Origin: an uncultured Porphyromonadaceae bacterium
Lineage (GTDB): Bacteria > Bacteroidota > Bacteroidia > Bacteroidales > Muribaculaceae
Reading direction: 5' to 3'
Length of the DNA: 54,921 bases
Assembly (NCBI GenBank): GCA_947175695.1
Contig: CAMWNT010000003.1
Location: 1 to 54,921 of the forward strand
Below the pieces are notes generated by a model. The model was given only the letters and a program-made list of their open reading frames with translations, was not told where the DNA came from and did no database searches. Below, piece after piece: positions 22,347 to 31,033 of the stretch (the stretch's first letter is position 1; each line of letters starts with the position of its first letter). Made by a program: the position numbers and the translations under genes.

Positions 22347-24002
22347 TTACAATTTGCATAGCGCCCGGGCAGCCGAGAGCGCTTCTTCGGTGATGTGCTC
22401 GCCACTGAGCATACCGGCGATTTCTCTGACGCGTTGGTCGGGGGTCAGCTCCACGACGGTGCTGACAGTGCGTTCGTCGGTATCGCGTTTTGACACCTTA
22501 TAGTGGCGCTCCCCTTTTGCGGCCACCTGCGGGAGGTGGGTGATGGCAATGATCTGAATCTGCTGGCCCATTTCCACCATCATACGTCCCATTTTGGCCG
22601 CGATCTCACCGCTGACGCCGGTGTCGATTTCGTCGAAAATGACCGTTGGCATATCCATCTTCTCGGCCATGAGCGATTTGATGCTCAGAGTCAGTCGGGA
22701 GAGCTCGCCACCGGAAGCGGTAGTGGCCATGGGAAGCATCATTCCGTTTTTATTGAACGAGCATAGGAATTCGACGCTGTCCTGGCCGTCGAGGGTCAGT
22801 TTGCCGCGCGTCATTCCGACTTCAAAGCGGAGGTTGGGAAGCCCGAGCGGAATTGCGCGTTCGGTCAGTCGGCCGCTGAATGCCAGAGCTGCGGAGCGTC
22901 GGCTTTCTGTCAGTCGATCGGCCATTTCCTTGAGCAATCGTCCGAGCTGGCGCTCTTCGCGTTCGAGGCCCTGAGTTTCGTCGTCGGATCCATCGAGGAG
23001 TGAGAGAGTGCGCTCCAGTTTTTCGCGCAGCGGGATGAGTTCATCCGCTTTCTTGACATTAAACGCCTTTGCGGCGTCATAAAGTTCTCGCATTCGCGCT
23101 GCGGTGCGGGCGAGCAATGCCGGATTTGATTCGAGCATGTCGCCGCGTCGCTCGAGAGTGTCGGCAATATCTTTGACCTCGATAGCGATGGTCGAAAGAC
23201 GGGCGGGGAGGGTCTCTTCGTCGTTGATATCCCCTTCGACAAGATGGCGCACCTCCTCGAGATTCTCAAACGCCTCGGAGATCTGCGCCAGAGCGCTTTG
23301 GTCGGCGCCGTTGAGCAGCCAATGGGCTGTGCGGAGATGCTCGCGTATTTCGTCGGCATCGTTGAGAAGGTCAAACTGACGCTCCACCTCCTCCTGTTCG
23401 CCCTCCTTGACGTTGAGTTCGCGCAATTGGCGCAACTGATATTCCACAGCCGCGCGTCGCTCTTCGTTGCGCGCTTTTTCCTCGCGCAGGCGGCGGAGCC
23501 GATTGCGGACTGCCACATAGTTTTTAAATATCTCCCTATAATCGACCAGAGCTTCCGCATTATCGGCCATTGCATCTATGATGCGCAGCTGTCCCTCTTT
23601 TGAAGCGAGACTCAGATTGGCATGCTGGGAGTGGATGTCGAGAAGATGAGAGGTATAGCCGGAAAGCTGCAACAGCGTGACGGGCGAATCGTCGACAAAC
23701 GCGCGCGATCTGCCGGAGGGAGAGATTTCGCGCCTGACGATGAGTTCGATATGTTCGGTCTCGGCTGTGGCGAGTGTCTCGGAGGGACGGTCGAGTTCGA
23801 ATGTGGCCTCGACTATAGTCTTGCGCTCCTTGTCGGCGATGGCTTTTGTGTCGGCGCGCTCGCCGAGAAGCAATCCGAGCGCACCGAGCATGATCGATTT
23901 GCCGGCGCCGGTCTCTCCGGTGACAATAGAGAGTCCGCCACCGAAGTCAATCTCAAGTTCTTCGATGAGAGCGTAGTTCTTGATTACGAGTTTCTTTAAC
24001 AC
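22347..24002 (-). CDS. recN: DNA repair protein RecN
   Basis: RecN is an SMC-like ATPase that acts early in double-strand break repair. The 551-residue protein has Walker A GETGAGKS (29-36), long coiled-coil arms (about 150-370), the ABC signature SGGELSRLTLSIK and Walker B TVIFDEIDTGVSG, then the H-loop region AITHLPQVAAKG. Complete and normal in length. It sits between a DUF4835 gene and rlmB, a gene order conserved in Bacteroidetes. Confidence 0.95.
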   Translation of the reverse strand: MLKKLVIKNYALIEELEIDFGGGLSIVTGETGAGKSIMLGALGLLLGERADTKAIADKERKTIVEATFELDRPSETLATAETEHIELIVRREISPSGRSRAFVDDSPVTLLQLSGYTSHLLDIHSQHANLSLASKEGQLRIIDAMADNAEALVDYREIFKNYVAVRNRLRRLREEKARNEERRAAVEYQLRQLRELNVKEGEQEEVERQFDLLNDADEIREHLRTAHWLLNGADQSALAQISEAFENLEEVRHLVEGDINDEETLPARLSTIAIEVKDIADTLERRGDMLESNPALLARTAARMRELYDAAKAFNVKKADELIPLREKLERTLSLLDGSDDETQGLEREERQLGRLLKEMADRLTESRRSAALAFSGRLTERAIPLGLPNLRFEVGMTRGKLTLDGQDSVEFLCSFNKNGMMLPMATTASGGELSRLTLSIKSLMAEKMDMPTVIFDEIDTGVSGEIAAKMGRMMVEMGQQIQIIAITHLPQVAAKGERHYKVSKRDTDERTVSTVVELTPDQRVREIAGMLSGEHITEEALSAARALCKL

Positions 24003-24083
24003 TTTTCTTCTGTCTTTCCGGGAGTATCGGGTTTTTACTAATGGAGGCGTGCGGCGCGATGCCGGACGATGCGGATGAGATCT

Positions 24084-25004
24084 TTATTGATCGCCACCTT
24101 TCTTGATCTTTTCAAGTCGATCGATATCGGTCGGATAGAGAGGCTGGAGAATATCGTAGGCTTCCTCGCGCTCGGTCGAAGGGGCCTTGGAATAGATATT
24201 GACCAGCTCGTCGAGTTTGGAATCGCGGAAGATCGAAAGCCCGACCGACATCGGATTCGTGTTGTAGACTTTCTTCAGCTCGGCGAGCGATTCGGTGATT
24301 GTAGCCCGCCCCTTGTCGGGGCTCGTCACCATCTCGTCGAGTCCGCGCCGATGATACATGTAAAGGAGGTCGCGCATTCCCGAAGTGGCCGGATCGGTGT
24401 ATGCGCTGAGCACAGCCGATCTGTTTTTGGTATCTTCGAAAGCTTTCCACCCCACTTCTCCCGACGATTGGGCGGCCTGGACCACACTCGCAGCCTTGTC
24501 GAAGAAAGGCTGTCCGCCCTTAGGCGAGAAAGTGTCGAAGTCAAGCGCAAGAAAAAGATAAGCGTAATAGTCGAGAATGGCAGTAAGATTGTTTTGCTGC
24601 GAGGTTTCGCTGAAGATCAGCGGATCGCCGTCCTTATAATCGAATTCCACCTTGTTGTCTTTGAAGTTGAACACGGTGGTTGTATACGTAGAGTTGTAGA
24701 CCGGGCGCGACAGTTGCACCTGTATGTCGCCCTTTATGCGGTCGCCGTCGTATTCGCCGACAGTCAGATAGAGCCGACAGTCGATTCTCTCGGCCGGCCC
24801 GAAAGTGGCCGTCGAGAAGCGGGTCTCGTTCATATAGTCGTTGATCGCTTCCTGCAGGGATTCAAACACACTTTTGTTGGTGCCCTCGATCTGCTGGGAA
24901 TTGACCTCAACCTGGCAACGCAACTCCTGGGCATCGGCAGCGCCGACGCCTCCGGCCAACGCGGCCGCCACGATTACGCATTTCCCCAATCCTATTGTTT
25001 TCAT
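24084..25004 (-). CDS. DUF4835 secreted protein
   Basis: This 306-residue DUF4835 protein is found in Bacteroidetes and probably exported. I choose the ATG giving MKTIGLGKCVIVAAALAGG, because it gives a clean signal peptide with likely cleavage near AADAQ-EL (residues 22-27); an upstream ATG would add 18 basic residues. The mature part begins ELRCQVEVNSQQIEGTNKSV and contains DYYAYLFLALDFDTFSPKGG and MSVGLSIFRDSKLDELVNIY (split by family). It may work at the cell envelope; function is unknown. It lies between coaBC and recN. Confidence 0.86.
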   Translation of the reverse strand: MKTIGLGKCVIVAAALAGGVGAADAQELRCQVEVNSQQIEGTNKSVFESLQEAINDYMNETRFSTATFGPAERIDCRLYLTVGEYDGDRIKGDIQVQLSRPVYNSTYTTTVFNFKDNKVEFDYKDGDPLIFSETSQQNNLTAILDYYAYLFLALDFDTFSPKGGQPFFDKAASVVQAAQSSGEVGWKAFEDTKNRSAVLSAYTDPATSGMRDLLYMYHRRGLDEMVTSPDKGRATITESLAELKKVYNTNPMSVGLSIFRDSKLDELVNIYSKAPSTEREEAYDILQPLYPTDIDRLEKIKKGGDQ

Positions 25005-25081
25005 CTTTGCTTTCACTAATTTATATCGCGCTCGCAAGCGGATGCACCGGGGATGCATCCCTGCAATTGATCACTACCTAC

Positions 25082-26344
25082 TTAACGTCGGAAAAGTAGC
25101 GAAATTGCATCCGCGATATCCGCGGCCACCTCCCGCTTCGTCTTCAGCGGGAACTCCATGGGGGCTGCGTCGGGGCGGATGATCGTCACTTTGTTGGTGT
25201 CGGTCATCATTCCGGCGCCGGGATCGCTCAAAGAGTTGAGCACAATCATGTCGAGATTTTTGCGCTTGAGTTTGCCGAAGGCGTTGGCCAGGGCATTGTC
25301 GGTCTCGAGTGCGAAGCCTACGAGTTTGCGCTCACCTTTGATCTCGCCGAGACAGCGTGCGATATCGGGATTCTTGACCAGTCGAAGGGTCAGCTCGTCT
25401 CTATTCTCGCGCTTGATCTTGAGAGCCGACGGCTCAGCGGGAGCATAGTCGGCCACAGCGGCCGCCATGACAGCCATATCCGCGTCCTCAAACTCGCGCT
25501 CCATTGCCGCGAGCATCTCCTTGGCGGATCTGACATCGATGCGTTGGATCTGAGAAGAGAGCTCCAGACGGCGGTCGACGGGTCCGGCGACGACGGTCAC
25601 ATCCGCGCCGCGACGACTGCACTCCTCGGCCAGGGCGAAGCCCATCTTGCCCGAAGAGTAATTGCCGATAAATCTGACCGGATCGATATCTTCATAGGTA
25701 GGTCCGGCGCTGATGACGATCCTCTTTCCCATTAAGTCTTCGGAGTCTTCGGTCGGCTCCACCGGAACGCATTCGGAGAGCCGGCGGAAATAATCATTGG
25801 CTGCCGCGGCGATCGCTTCAGGCTCTTCCATCCGCCCCTTGCCGGTGAGCCCCGAGGCGAGGAATCCGCTTTGCGGCTCGACGATGATGACGCCGTCGGC
25901 GCGAAGCGTGGCGACGTTGCGTTGAGTCGAAGGATGAGCCCACATATCAAGATCCATCGCCGGAGCGACCATCACCTGCTCCTTGGCCGAGAGATAGGTT
26001 GTGACGAGCATATTGTCGGCAATGCCGTTGGCCATCTTGCCGATAGTGGAGGCTGTGGCCGGGGCGATGATCATCAGATCGGCCCATAGACCGAGATCGA
26101 CATGAGAATGCCATTCGCCCGTATTGGCCGAGAAAAACTCGCTGACAACAGGCTTACCGCTGAGAGCCGCAAGAGTGACGGGAGTGATAAACTCCTTGCC
26201 CGAGGGGGTGATGACCACTTGCACTTCGGCGCCCATCTTGATCAGCAGGCGCAGCAGATAAGCCGATTTATAGGCGGCGATACCGCCCGATATGCCGAGC
26301 ACTATGTGCTTACCCTCGAGATAGGATTTGGCTACAGACGTCAT
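25082..26344 (-). CDS. coaBC: Bifunctional CoaBC (phosphopantothenoylcysteine synthetase/decarboxylase)
   Basis: CoaBC joins cysteine to 4'-phosphopantothenate, using CTP in most bacteria, and then decarboxylates the product in CoA synthesis. The flavin-dependent decarboxylase half (1-180) has GISGGIAAYK (17-26), the catalytic His81, the motif PAMDLDMW (128-135) and the substrate loop SGLTGKGRM. The synthetase half (about 205-420) has SAGPTYEDIDPVRFIGNYSS, split here as SAGPTYEDID and PVRFIGNYSSGKMG. The asparagine of the E. coli PxMNxxMW motif is aspartate here. The start codon overlaps the stop of the exonuclease gene (ATGA), so the two are translationally coupled. Confidence 0.95.
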   Translation of the reverse strand: MTSVAKSYLEGKHIVLGISGGIAAYKSAYLLRLLIKMGAEVQVVITPSGKEFITPVTLAALSGKPVVSEFFSANTGEWHSHVDLGLWADLMIIAPATASTIGKMANGIADNMLVTTYLSAKEQVMVAPAMDLDMWAHPSTQRNVATLRADGVIIVEPQSGFLASGLTGKGRMEEPEAIAAAANDYFRRLSECVPVEPTEDSEDLMGKRIVISAGPTYEDIDPVRFIGNYSSGKMGFALAEECSRRGADVTVVAGPVDRRLELSSQIQRIDVRSAKEMLAAMEREFEDADMAVMAAAVADYAPAEPSALKIKRENRDELTLRLVKNPDIARCLGEIKGERKLVGFALETDNALANAFGKLKRKNLDMIVLNSLSDPGAGMMTDTNKVTIIRPDAAPMEFPLKTKREVAADIADAISLLFRR

Positions 26345-27114
26345 TTGTCGAAATATTTATAACGCAATTGCGTCAATACATCCTTGGTGTTTTTTGCGAA
26401 CTCGCCTTGCATGATCCAGTTGTAGTAAGAGGGCTCGCGGCGGAGAACTTCCTCCACAGGGCGCCCCTTATACTTGCCGAAGTTGAAGACGGGCACATCA
26501 TTGTCGTTGAGCACGATTCTTGCGGCGAGGTCGAGATTGCGTCCGCCGCCGGAGAACTCGCTGAGCGACTTGACATCGTTGCCGAGCTCGGCATAGCGGT
26601 TGATCTGAGCGAGGAGCACTTCCATTGTGGCCATCGTATCGCCGGCGGCCGAATGCGCCCCGTCGAGCTCCTTGCCGCAATAGAAGCGGTAGGCGGCCAC
26701 AAGAGTGCGTTGCTCCATCTTATGGAAGATATTCTGCACGTCGATGAATTTGCGTCCGGCGACATCGAAATTGATGCCGGCGCGGCCGAACTCCTCGATC
26801 AGCAGGGGCACATCGAATTTATTGCTGTTGAATCCGGCGATATCGCATCCCTCGAGAAATTTATGGAATGAGTTGGCGATTTGCTCGAAGGTAGGCGCGT
26901 CGGCCACCATCTCGTCGGTGATATGATGCACAGCCGTAGCCTCCTCCGGAATGTGGCGTTTCGGATTGACACGCTGAGTCTTCTCTTCGACACGTCCGTC
27001 GGGATAGCGCTTGACGACGCTGATCTCCACGATGCGGTCGGTGACGGCATTTGTGCCGGTGGTCTCGAGATCGAAGAATACGAGCGGGCGCTCAAGTTTC
27101 AGTTCTCTGCTCAT
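26341..27114 (-). CDS. DnaQ-like 3'-5' exonuclease
   Basis: This is a DEDDh-family exonuclease of 257 residues. The catalytic motifs are ExoI FFDLETTG (13-20, Asp15 and Glu17), ExoII GFNSNKFDVPLL and ExoIII HSAAGDTMAT. A C-terminal extension (about 195-257) contains NFGKYKGRPVEEVLRREPSYYNWI, shown in part, which resembles the small module found in other Bacteroidetes exonucleases of this type. The gene lies between dnaN and coaBC and overlaps coaBC by four bases. The neighbouring sliding clamp suggests a role in replication proofreading or repair, but this protein is not fused to a polymerase. Confidence 0.92.
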   Translation of the reverse strand: MSRELKLERPLVFFDLETTGTNAVTDRIVEISVVKRYPDGRVEEKTQRVNPKRHIPEEATAVHHITDEMVADAPTFEQIANSFHKFLEGCDIAGFNSNKFDVPLLIEEFGRAGINFDVAGRKFIDVQNIFHKMEQRTLVAAYRFYCGKELDGAHSAAGDTMATMEVLLAQINRYAELGNDVKSLSEFSGGGRNLDLAARIVLNDNDVPVFNFGKYKGRPVEEVLRREPSYYNWIMQGEFAKNTKDVLTQLRYKYFDK

Positions 27115-27148
27115 ATGAGTATGGGATATTTGCTGCGTGACGAGTCAA

Positions 27149-28276
27149 TTATTCAATCACCTGCATCGGCATCTGCAGCATCACGACATCGACGCCCTCG
27201 GTCTTTTCAACCGGTGAGAAGAGACCGGGACGCGCCGGATCGGCGAGTTCGATTCTGACATCCTCGCTGTTGAGGTTTGAAAGCACTTCGGTCATATATT
27301 CCGAATTGAAGCCGATTGTCATCGGGTTGCCCTCATAATCGCATTCAAGACGCTCTTCGGCCTTTGTGGCGCAGTCGAGGTCTTGTCCGGCCATCAACAG
27401 TTCGGTCGGCTGGATCTGGAATTTGATCAGCTTCGAAGCCTTGCTTGCGAAGAGAGCCACACGGCGCACTGCCATGAGCATAGCCTCGCGGTTGGCGATC
27501 AGACAGAAGGGATTGTCTTTGGGGAAAACACGACGATAATTGGGATATTGACCCTTGATCAGGCGTGTTGTCAGAGAGAAGGTGTCGAAAGTGAAAGTGG
27601 CCGACTTTGAATCCTTCACGATCTTGACTGTGGCTTCTTCATCTTTGGGGAGGAGCGACTTGATGATATTGGCGGGTTTCGCCGGAAGGATAAAGCTGTC
27701 GGTCAGACCGGGAGCGACATTGGTCACTTCATACTTGACGAGCTTATGGGTGTCGGAGCATACGAATGTGATGCGTTCGGGCTCGATATCCCAATAGACG
27801 CCCATCATGATCGGACGGATTGTCTCTACGCTGGCAGCGAAGAGTGTGCCCTCCAGTCCACCGATGACCATGGCAGCGGGGAACTCAAATTCGTTGACCT
27901 CCTCGGCCTCCTCCTTCTTGCGGGGATACTCGGCGGCATCGACGCCAACGAAGCTGAAATGACCGTTGAGAAAGGCAATTTCAAGCTCCTTGGTAGAGTC
28001 GTTGACTTCAATTTTCAAGGGCTGGTTGCCTACCTCCTTGACCACATCGAGCAACCGCTTGGCAAGGACAGCCACCTCTCCTTCACCTTCGACATCGAAG
28101 ATTTCCACCCAAGCGGTCATGACGGTCTCCTGATCGCTGCCGGTGATATAAAGTCTGTCTTCCGTCACTTTGAGAAGGAAGTTATCGAGGATCGCCATTG
28201 AGTTTTTGGCGGCGATCACTTTGCTGACGGCCTGCATTCCGGAGAGCAGAGCCTTACCTGATACGTTGAATTTCAT
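27149..28276 (-). CDS. dnaN: DNA polymerase III beta subunit (sliding clamp)
   Basis: DnaN forms the ring clamp that holds polymerase III on DNA. The 375-residue protein begins MKFNVSGKALLSGMQAVSKV and shows the clamp repeats, with FPAAMVIGGLEGTLFAASVE, split as FPAAMVIGG and LEGTLFAASVE, and the C-terminal VVMLQMPMQ. Length is standard. No dnaA lies next to it, so this is not the classic dnaA-dnaN origin arrangement. It heads a long block with the exonuclease, coaBC, DUF4835, recN and rlmB. Confidence 0.96.
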   Translation of the reverse strand: MKFNVSGKALLSGMQAVSKVIAAKNSMAILDNFLLKVTEDRLYITGSDQETVMTAWVEIFDVEGEGEVAVLAKRLLDVVKEVGNQPLKIEVNDSTKELEIAFLNGHFSFVGVDAAEYPRKKEEAEEVNEFEFPAAMVIGGLEGTLFAASVETIRPIMMGVYWDIEPERITFVCSDTHKLVKYEVTNVAPGLTDSFILPAKPANIIKSLLPKDEEATVKIVKDSKSATFTFDTFSLTTRLIKGQYPNYRRVFPKDNPFCLIANREAMLMAVRRVALFASKASKLIKFQIQPTELLMAGQDLDCATKAEERLECDYEGNPMTIGFNSEYMTEVLSNLNSEDVRIELADPARPGLFSPVEKTEGVDVVMLQMPMQVIE

Positions 28277-28384
28277 CCGAGTTACGTTTTTTGGATTTCC
28301 TCCGTCGCGGAGCCGGCGGGATGCCGTGACGGCTTTGCGGCTCGGGCGGAGCAGAGGCGGCGGGAGTGCGCGCCAATCAATCTA

Positions 28385-28416
28385 CAAATTTACGCTTTTT
28401 TTTTCAAAATCGCAAT
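28385..28416 (-). promoter_or_regulatory. Promoter of the dnaN block
   Basis: ATTG (28413-28416), 20 bases and TAAATTTG (28385-28392) on the minus strand. The leader is about 100 bases. Confidence 0.6.
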
Positions 28417-28470
28417 AGTCGCCGTCGGCTGTAGCCGGCAAAGCGCAGAGCAAAAGCCCTCCCACCGATC

Positions 28471-28580
28471 GAGCTCAATCCGGCTCAATCATGTTCAATC
28501 TCGATTAATCAAGATCAATCCGGCTCAATCATGTTCCATCACGTTAAATCATGATGATTCATGATCAATCCCGATCTATG
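28471..28580. repeat. Eleven 10-bp tandem repeats ending in TCAAT
   Basis: Eleven degenerate 10-bp units lie in exact register from 28471, mostly of the form nnnGnTCAAT: CGAGCTCAAT, CCGGCTCAAT, CATGTTCAAT, CTCGATTAAT, CAAGATCAAT and so on. They lie upstream of the dnaN promoter and downstream of the rplI terminator (minus strand). Confidence 0.8.
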
Positions 28581-28590
28581 GAGCCTCATC

Positions 28591-28626
28591 AAAAAGAAAT
28601 CCCTCCGACCCTTAGGCCGGAAGGAT
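28591..28626 (-). terminator. Terminator of the rpsF-rpsR-rplI operon
   Basis: ATCC-TCCG pairs with CGGA-GGAT (28599-28626), followed on the minus strand by a T run (28591-28595). It lies 38 bases past the rplI stop. Confidence 0.7.
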
Positions 28627-28663
28627 AACTCATGTCGACTGTTAATATAAAGGAGAGCCGATA

Positions 28664-29140
28664 TTACTCAGCTGCCTTTTCTTCTTCTGCGGGAGCTGTC
28701 TCGCTGACAACCTCGAATTCCACTTCGGTCTCAACCTCTTTGTGGAACTTCACGGAAGCCACGTAAACGCCCACGAGCTTCACGGGCTGCTTCACGCTGA
28801 TGATCTTGCGATCGATGTTGTGGCCGAGCTTCTCGAGAGCTTCGGCGATCTGAGCCGCACCGACAGAACCGTAGACAGTGCCGTTTGCACCTGTCTTGGC
28901 TGCGATAGTGAGCTTCAGGCCTTCGATAGCCTTGGCTGCCTCTTCAGCGTCAGCCTTAGCTTTGGCGATCTTGTGGGCACGCTGCTTGAGGTCTTCCTTA
29001 AGCTGCTTGAGAGCTGCGTCGGAAGCGATGATGCACTTGCCCTGGGGGATGAGATAGTTGCGGCCGTAGCCATCCTTCACTTCTACCACATCATCTTTGT
29101 AGCCCAGACCGGCTACATTCTCTTTCAGAATAATTTTCAT
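28664..29140 (-). CDS. rplI: 50S ribosomal protein L9
   Basis: L9 binds domain V of 23S rRNA near the L1 stalk and helps maintain the reading frame. The 158-residue protein has the N-terminal domain signature GLGYKDDVVEVKDGYGRNYL (10-29), a connecting helix and a C-terminal domain. An acidic alanine-rich tail (ETAPAEEEKAAE) is added. It is the last gene of the rpsF-rpsR-rplI operon, 29 bases after rpsR. Confidence 0.96.
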   Translation of the reverse strand: MKIILKENVAGLGYKDDVVEVKDGYGRNYLIPQGKCIIASDAALKQLKEDLKQRAHKIAKAKADAEEAAKAIEGLKLTIAAKTGANGTVYGSVGAAQIAEALEKLGHNIDRKIISVKQPVKLVGVYVASVKFHKEVETEVEFEVVSETAPAEEEKAAE

Positions 29141-29169
29141 TTTTCGAGTTGATTTAAGAAGTGAAACAA

Positions 29170-29436
29170 TTATTTCATCAAGTCGGTCACGTAGGGAAGA
29201 AGAGCGAGGTGGCGTGCACGCTTAACAGCCTGAGCCACACGGCGCTGAAACTTCAGGCTTGTACCGGTGATACGACGGGGAAGGATCTTGCCCTGCTCAT
29301 TGAGGAACTTCTTGAGGAACTCGGGATCCTTATAGTCGATATACTTGATGCCGCTGCGTTTGAAACGGCAATATTTCTTGAAGTTAGTGTCTACCGCCAG
29401 AGGGGTAAGATAACGGATTTCGCTATTTGCTGCCAT
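29170..29436 (-). CDS. rpsR: 30S ribosomal protein S18
   Basis: S18 is a small-subunit protein that pairs with S6. The 88-residue protein shows the family core [20 protein letters not shown] and the basic stretch [20 protein letters not shown], with LLPYVTD at the end. It lies between rpsF (14 bases upstream) and rplI, the standard order. Confidence 0.97.
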   Translation of the reverse strand: MAANSEIRYLTPLAVDTNFKKYCRFKRSGIKYIDYKDPEFLKKFLNEQGKILPRRITGTSLKFQRRVAQAVKRARHLALLPYVTDLMK

Positions 29437-29450
29437 AAGATTTCAGACGA

Positions 29451-29822
29451 TTATGCTTCGGCTGCGGCCTCGGCGGGTTTCTCACTTGCTTTTTTGGCTC
29501 TCAGATTGCGACGCTTCTCAGCATATTCCACTGCATACTTGTCGAGGCGGAAAGTGAGGAAACGGATCACACGCTCGTCGCGACGGAAGGCGATGTCGAG
29601 CTTCTTCACAAGCGTCGGAGCGCCCTCGAATTCGAGGAGGCAATAGAAGCCTGTGGATTTCTTCTGAATGGGATAAGCCAGCTTGCGGAGGCCCCATTCC
29701 TCTTCATTGACAATCTTAGCGCCATTCTCTTCGAGAAGACCCTTGAATTTGCCAACCGCTTCCTTCATCTGTTCGTCAGACAAAACGGGAGTTAAAATGA
29801 AAACGGTTTCGTAACGATTCAT
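29451..29822 (-). CDS. rpsF: 30S ribosomal protein S6
   Basis: S6 binds 16S rRNA together with S18. I choose the ATG giving [18 protein letters not shown], the family's normal N-terminus; a longer frame exists but its extra 20 residues have no match to S6. The 123-residue protein has [18 protein letters not shown] and [20 protein letters not shown], then an alanine-rich tail. It is the first gene of the operon, with a strong promoter and a short leader that could be the S6:S18 autoregulatory site. Confidence 0.95.
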   Translation of the reverse strand: MNRYETVFILTPVLSDEQMKEAVGKFKGLLEENGAKIVNEEEWGLRKLAYPIQKKSTGFYCLLEFEGAPTLVKKLDIAFRRDERVIRFLTFRLDKYAVEYAEKRRNLRAKKASEKPAEAAAEA

Positions 29823-29879
29823 ACTTTTGTTAATTTGTTTATTTTCAAAGATTTTTACGCACTCGGCGCAAATCTTTCG

Positions 29880-29911
29880 CAAAATTACAAAATTCCGGCG
29901 ACATACGCAAA
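29880..29911 (-). promoter_or_regulatory. Promoter of the rpsF-rpsR-rplI operon
   Basis: TTTG (29908-29911), 20 bases and TAATTTTG (29880-29887) on the minus strand match both boxes fully. The leader is about 50 bases. Confidence 0.75.
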
Positions 29912-29996
29912 TTTTATCGTCGGCATTTACGCCTGCCCCATCCTTTTCGAGGCTTTTATTATGCCTCGCCCTACATCTCCCCTATTTTCGAACGCG

Positions 29997-30938
29997 CTAT
30001 TTGCCTCCGAATCCGGCTGCGAGCTTCATGAGCTTCGACTGCATGGCGGAGGTGGCGGGATCGAATTCGTTGCGGTAGGCGAGGAAGCGCTGAAGCTTTG
30101 TGTCGCTGACGCTGCGGAGCATGACGCCGCCTGAGATGACGCGTCCCGTCAGCATCCGGCTGAGTTCGATCTGCGCTTTCTTGCGATCGGCCACGGCGAC
30201 GCATGCGATCACATCGCGTTCCGGGCCGGGCGACTGCCGCACGGTTCGCATCATATATCCGTCTTGCCGCCGCTCGATATAGCAATAGCCGGAGGCGCGC
30301 TCGCGGTCGTAGTCTTCTTTCTTTTTGAGAAATTCGGATTGCGTGATATCATAGAACCGCTCCATCATCATATCGCCGGGATCGGGCAATGCGTGGCGCA
30401 GCAATGCGCCGAGCGATTCAAGGCTCAGATGAATGTCGTAGGCGGAAGTATGCACCAATGATTCATCTACACTCACCCCGAATTCCTGCGCCACCCTCTC
30501 ATTGCTTATCCCTTCGACAAGATCAAGGCCTCGCTCCCGGCCATAGAGCGACCAGAACCAATCGCGCAGTTCGATCACTTTCTTTGATTCGGGGATGACT
30601 ATCCCCTCTTCTTCAAGACGCCGGAAGTCGTTTTCGAGTGCGAAGCCTGTGATATAATCGGCCTCGTTGATGATTCTGCGTATCTCGCCGATGCAATCGC
30701 GGAAGCGCGGAGCGCGCGCCACATCCGCGGGCGAGATATTGTGGGGATTCAGTCGCCAGCGACGGAAGCTCGTCGGCTTAAACCGCTTCGAATAAATCAT
30801 CTTGCCATCGGCTCCCGAAATCGACAGCTCAAGCATCGCGAGACCGGCTCCGGGGCCGTAGCCTTGGGCGAATTCCGCGTCGAGGCATATCAGTTTTCGC
30901 GGTTCGAGCCTGCTCAGAATCGGATGATTGTTTTCCAT
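29997..30938 (-). CDS. DEDD-family 3'-5' exonuclease (RNase T/DnaQ-like)
   Basis: This is a second, unrelated-context DEDDh exonuclease in the window. The 313-residue protein has ExoI CLDAEF (Asp20, Glu22), ExoII GFALENDF (Asp102) and ExoIII HTSAYD (His161, Asp166), so the catalytic set is complete. A C-terminal region of about 140 residues after the nuclease fold is of unknown function. I prefer the ATG at 30938; a GTG eight codons upstream is possible. It stands alone between the rpsF operon and the acyl-CoA dehydrogenase terminator. Substrate (DNA or RNA) cannot be told from the sequence. Confidence 0.85.
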   Translation of the reverse strand: MENNHPILSRLEPRKLICLDAEFAQGYGPGAGLAMLELSISGADGKMIYSKRFKPTSFRRWRLNPHNISPADVARAPRFRDCIGEIRRIINEADYITGFALENDFRRLEEEGIVIPESKKVIELRDWFWSLYGRERGLDLVEGISNERVAQEFGVSVDESLVHTSAYDIHLSLESLGALLRHALPDPGDMMMERFYDITQSEFLKKKEDYDRERASGYCYIERRQDGYMMRTVRQSPGPERDVIACVAVADRKKAQIELSRMLTGRVISGGVMLRSVSDTKLQRFLAYRNEFDPATSAMQSKLMKLAAGFGGK

Positions 30939-30966
30939 TTTTACTGAATTATATGGCTTCACTCCA

Positions 30967-31010
30967 TAAAAAATGAGGCGGCGCCTTTCGATTAGCGCAC
31001 CGCCCCATTT
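30967..31010 (-). terminator. Terminator of the etf/acyl-CoA dehydrogenase operon
   Basis: AAATG-GGCGG-GC pairs with GCG-CCGCC-CATTT (30971-31010). On the minus strand it is followed by a run of six T. Confidence 0.75.
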
Positions 31011-31033
31011 CGTATTTTAATTATGAACCGTAA

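Larger units (their letters stand above)
28277..28663. other. Repeat-bearing intergenic region between dnaN and rplI
   Basis: This 387-base gap contains the dnaN leader and promoter, the 10-bp repeat tract and the rplI terminator. No gene was found in it. Confidence 0.7.

Noticed and set aside
27149-28580. Replication origin next to dnaN
   Set aside because: dnaA is absent and I found no cluster of DnaA boxes; the 10-bp repeats do not match TTATCCACA.
29948-29968. Terminator hairpin after the second exonuclease gene (CGAGGC/GCCTCG)
   Set aside because: Only six base pairs, with no T run on the minus strand.
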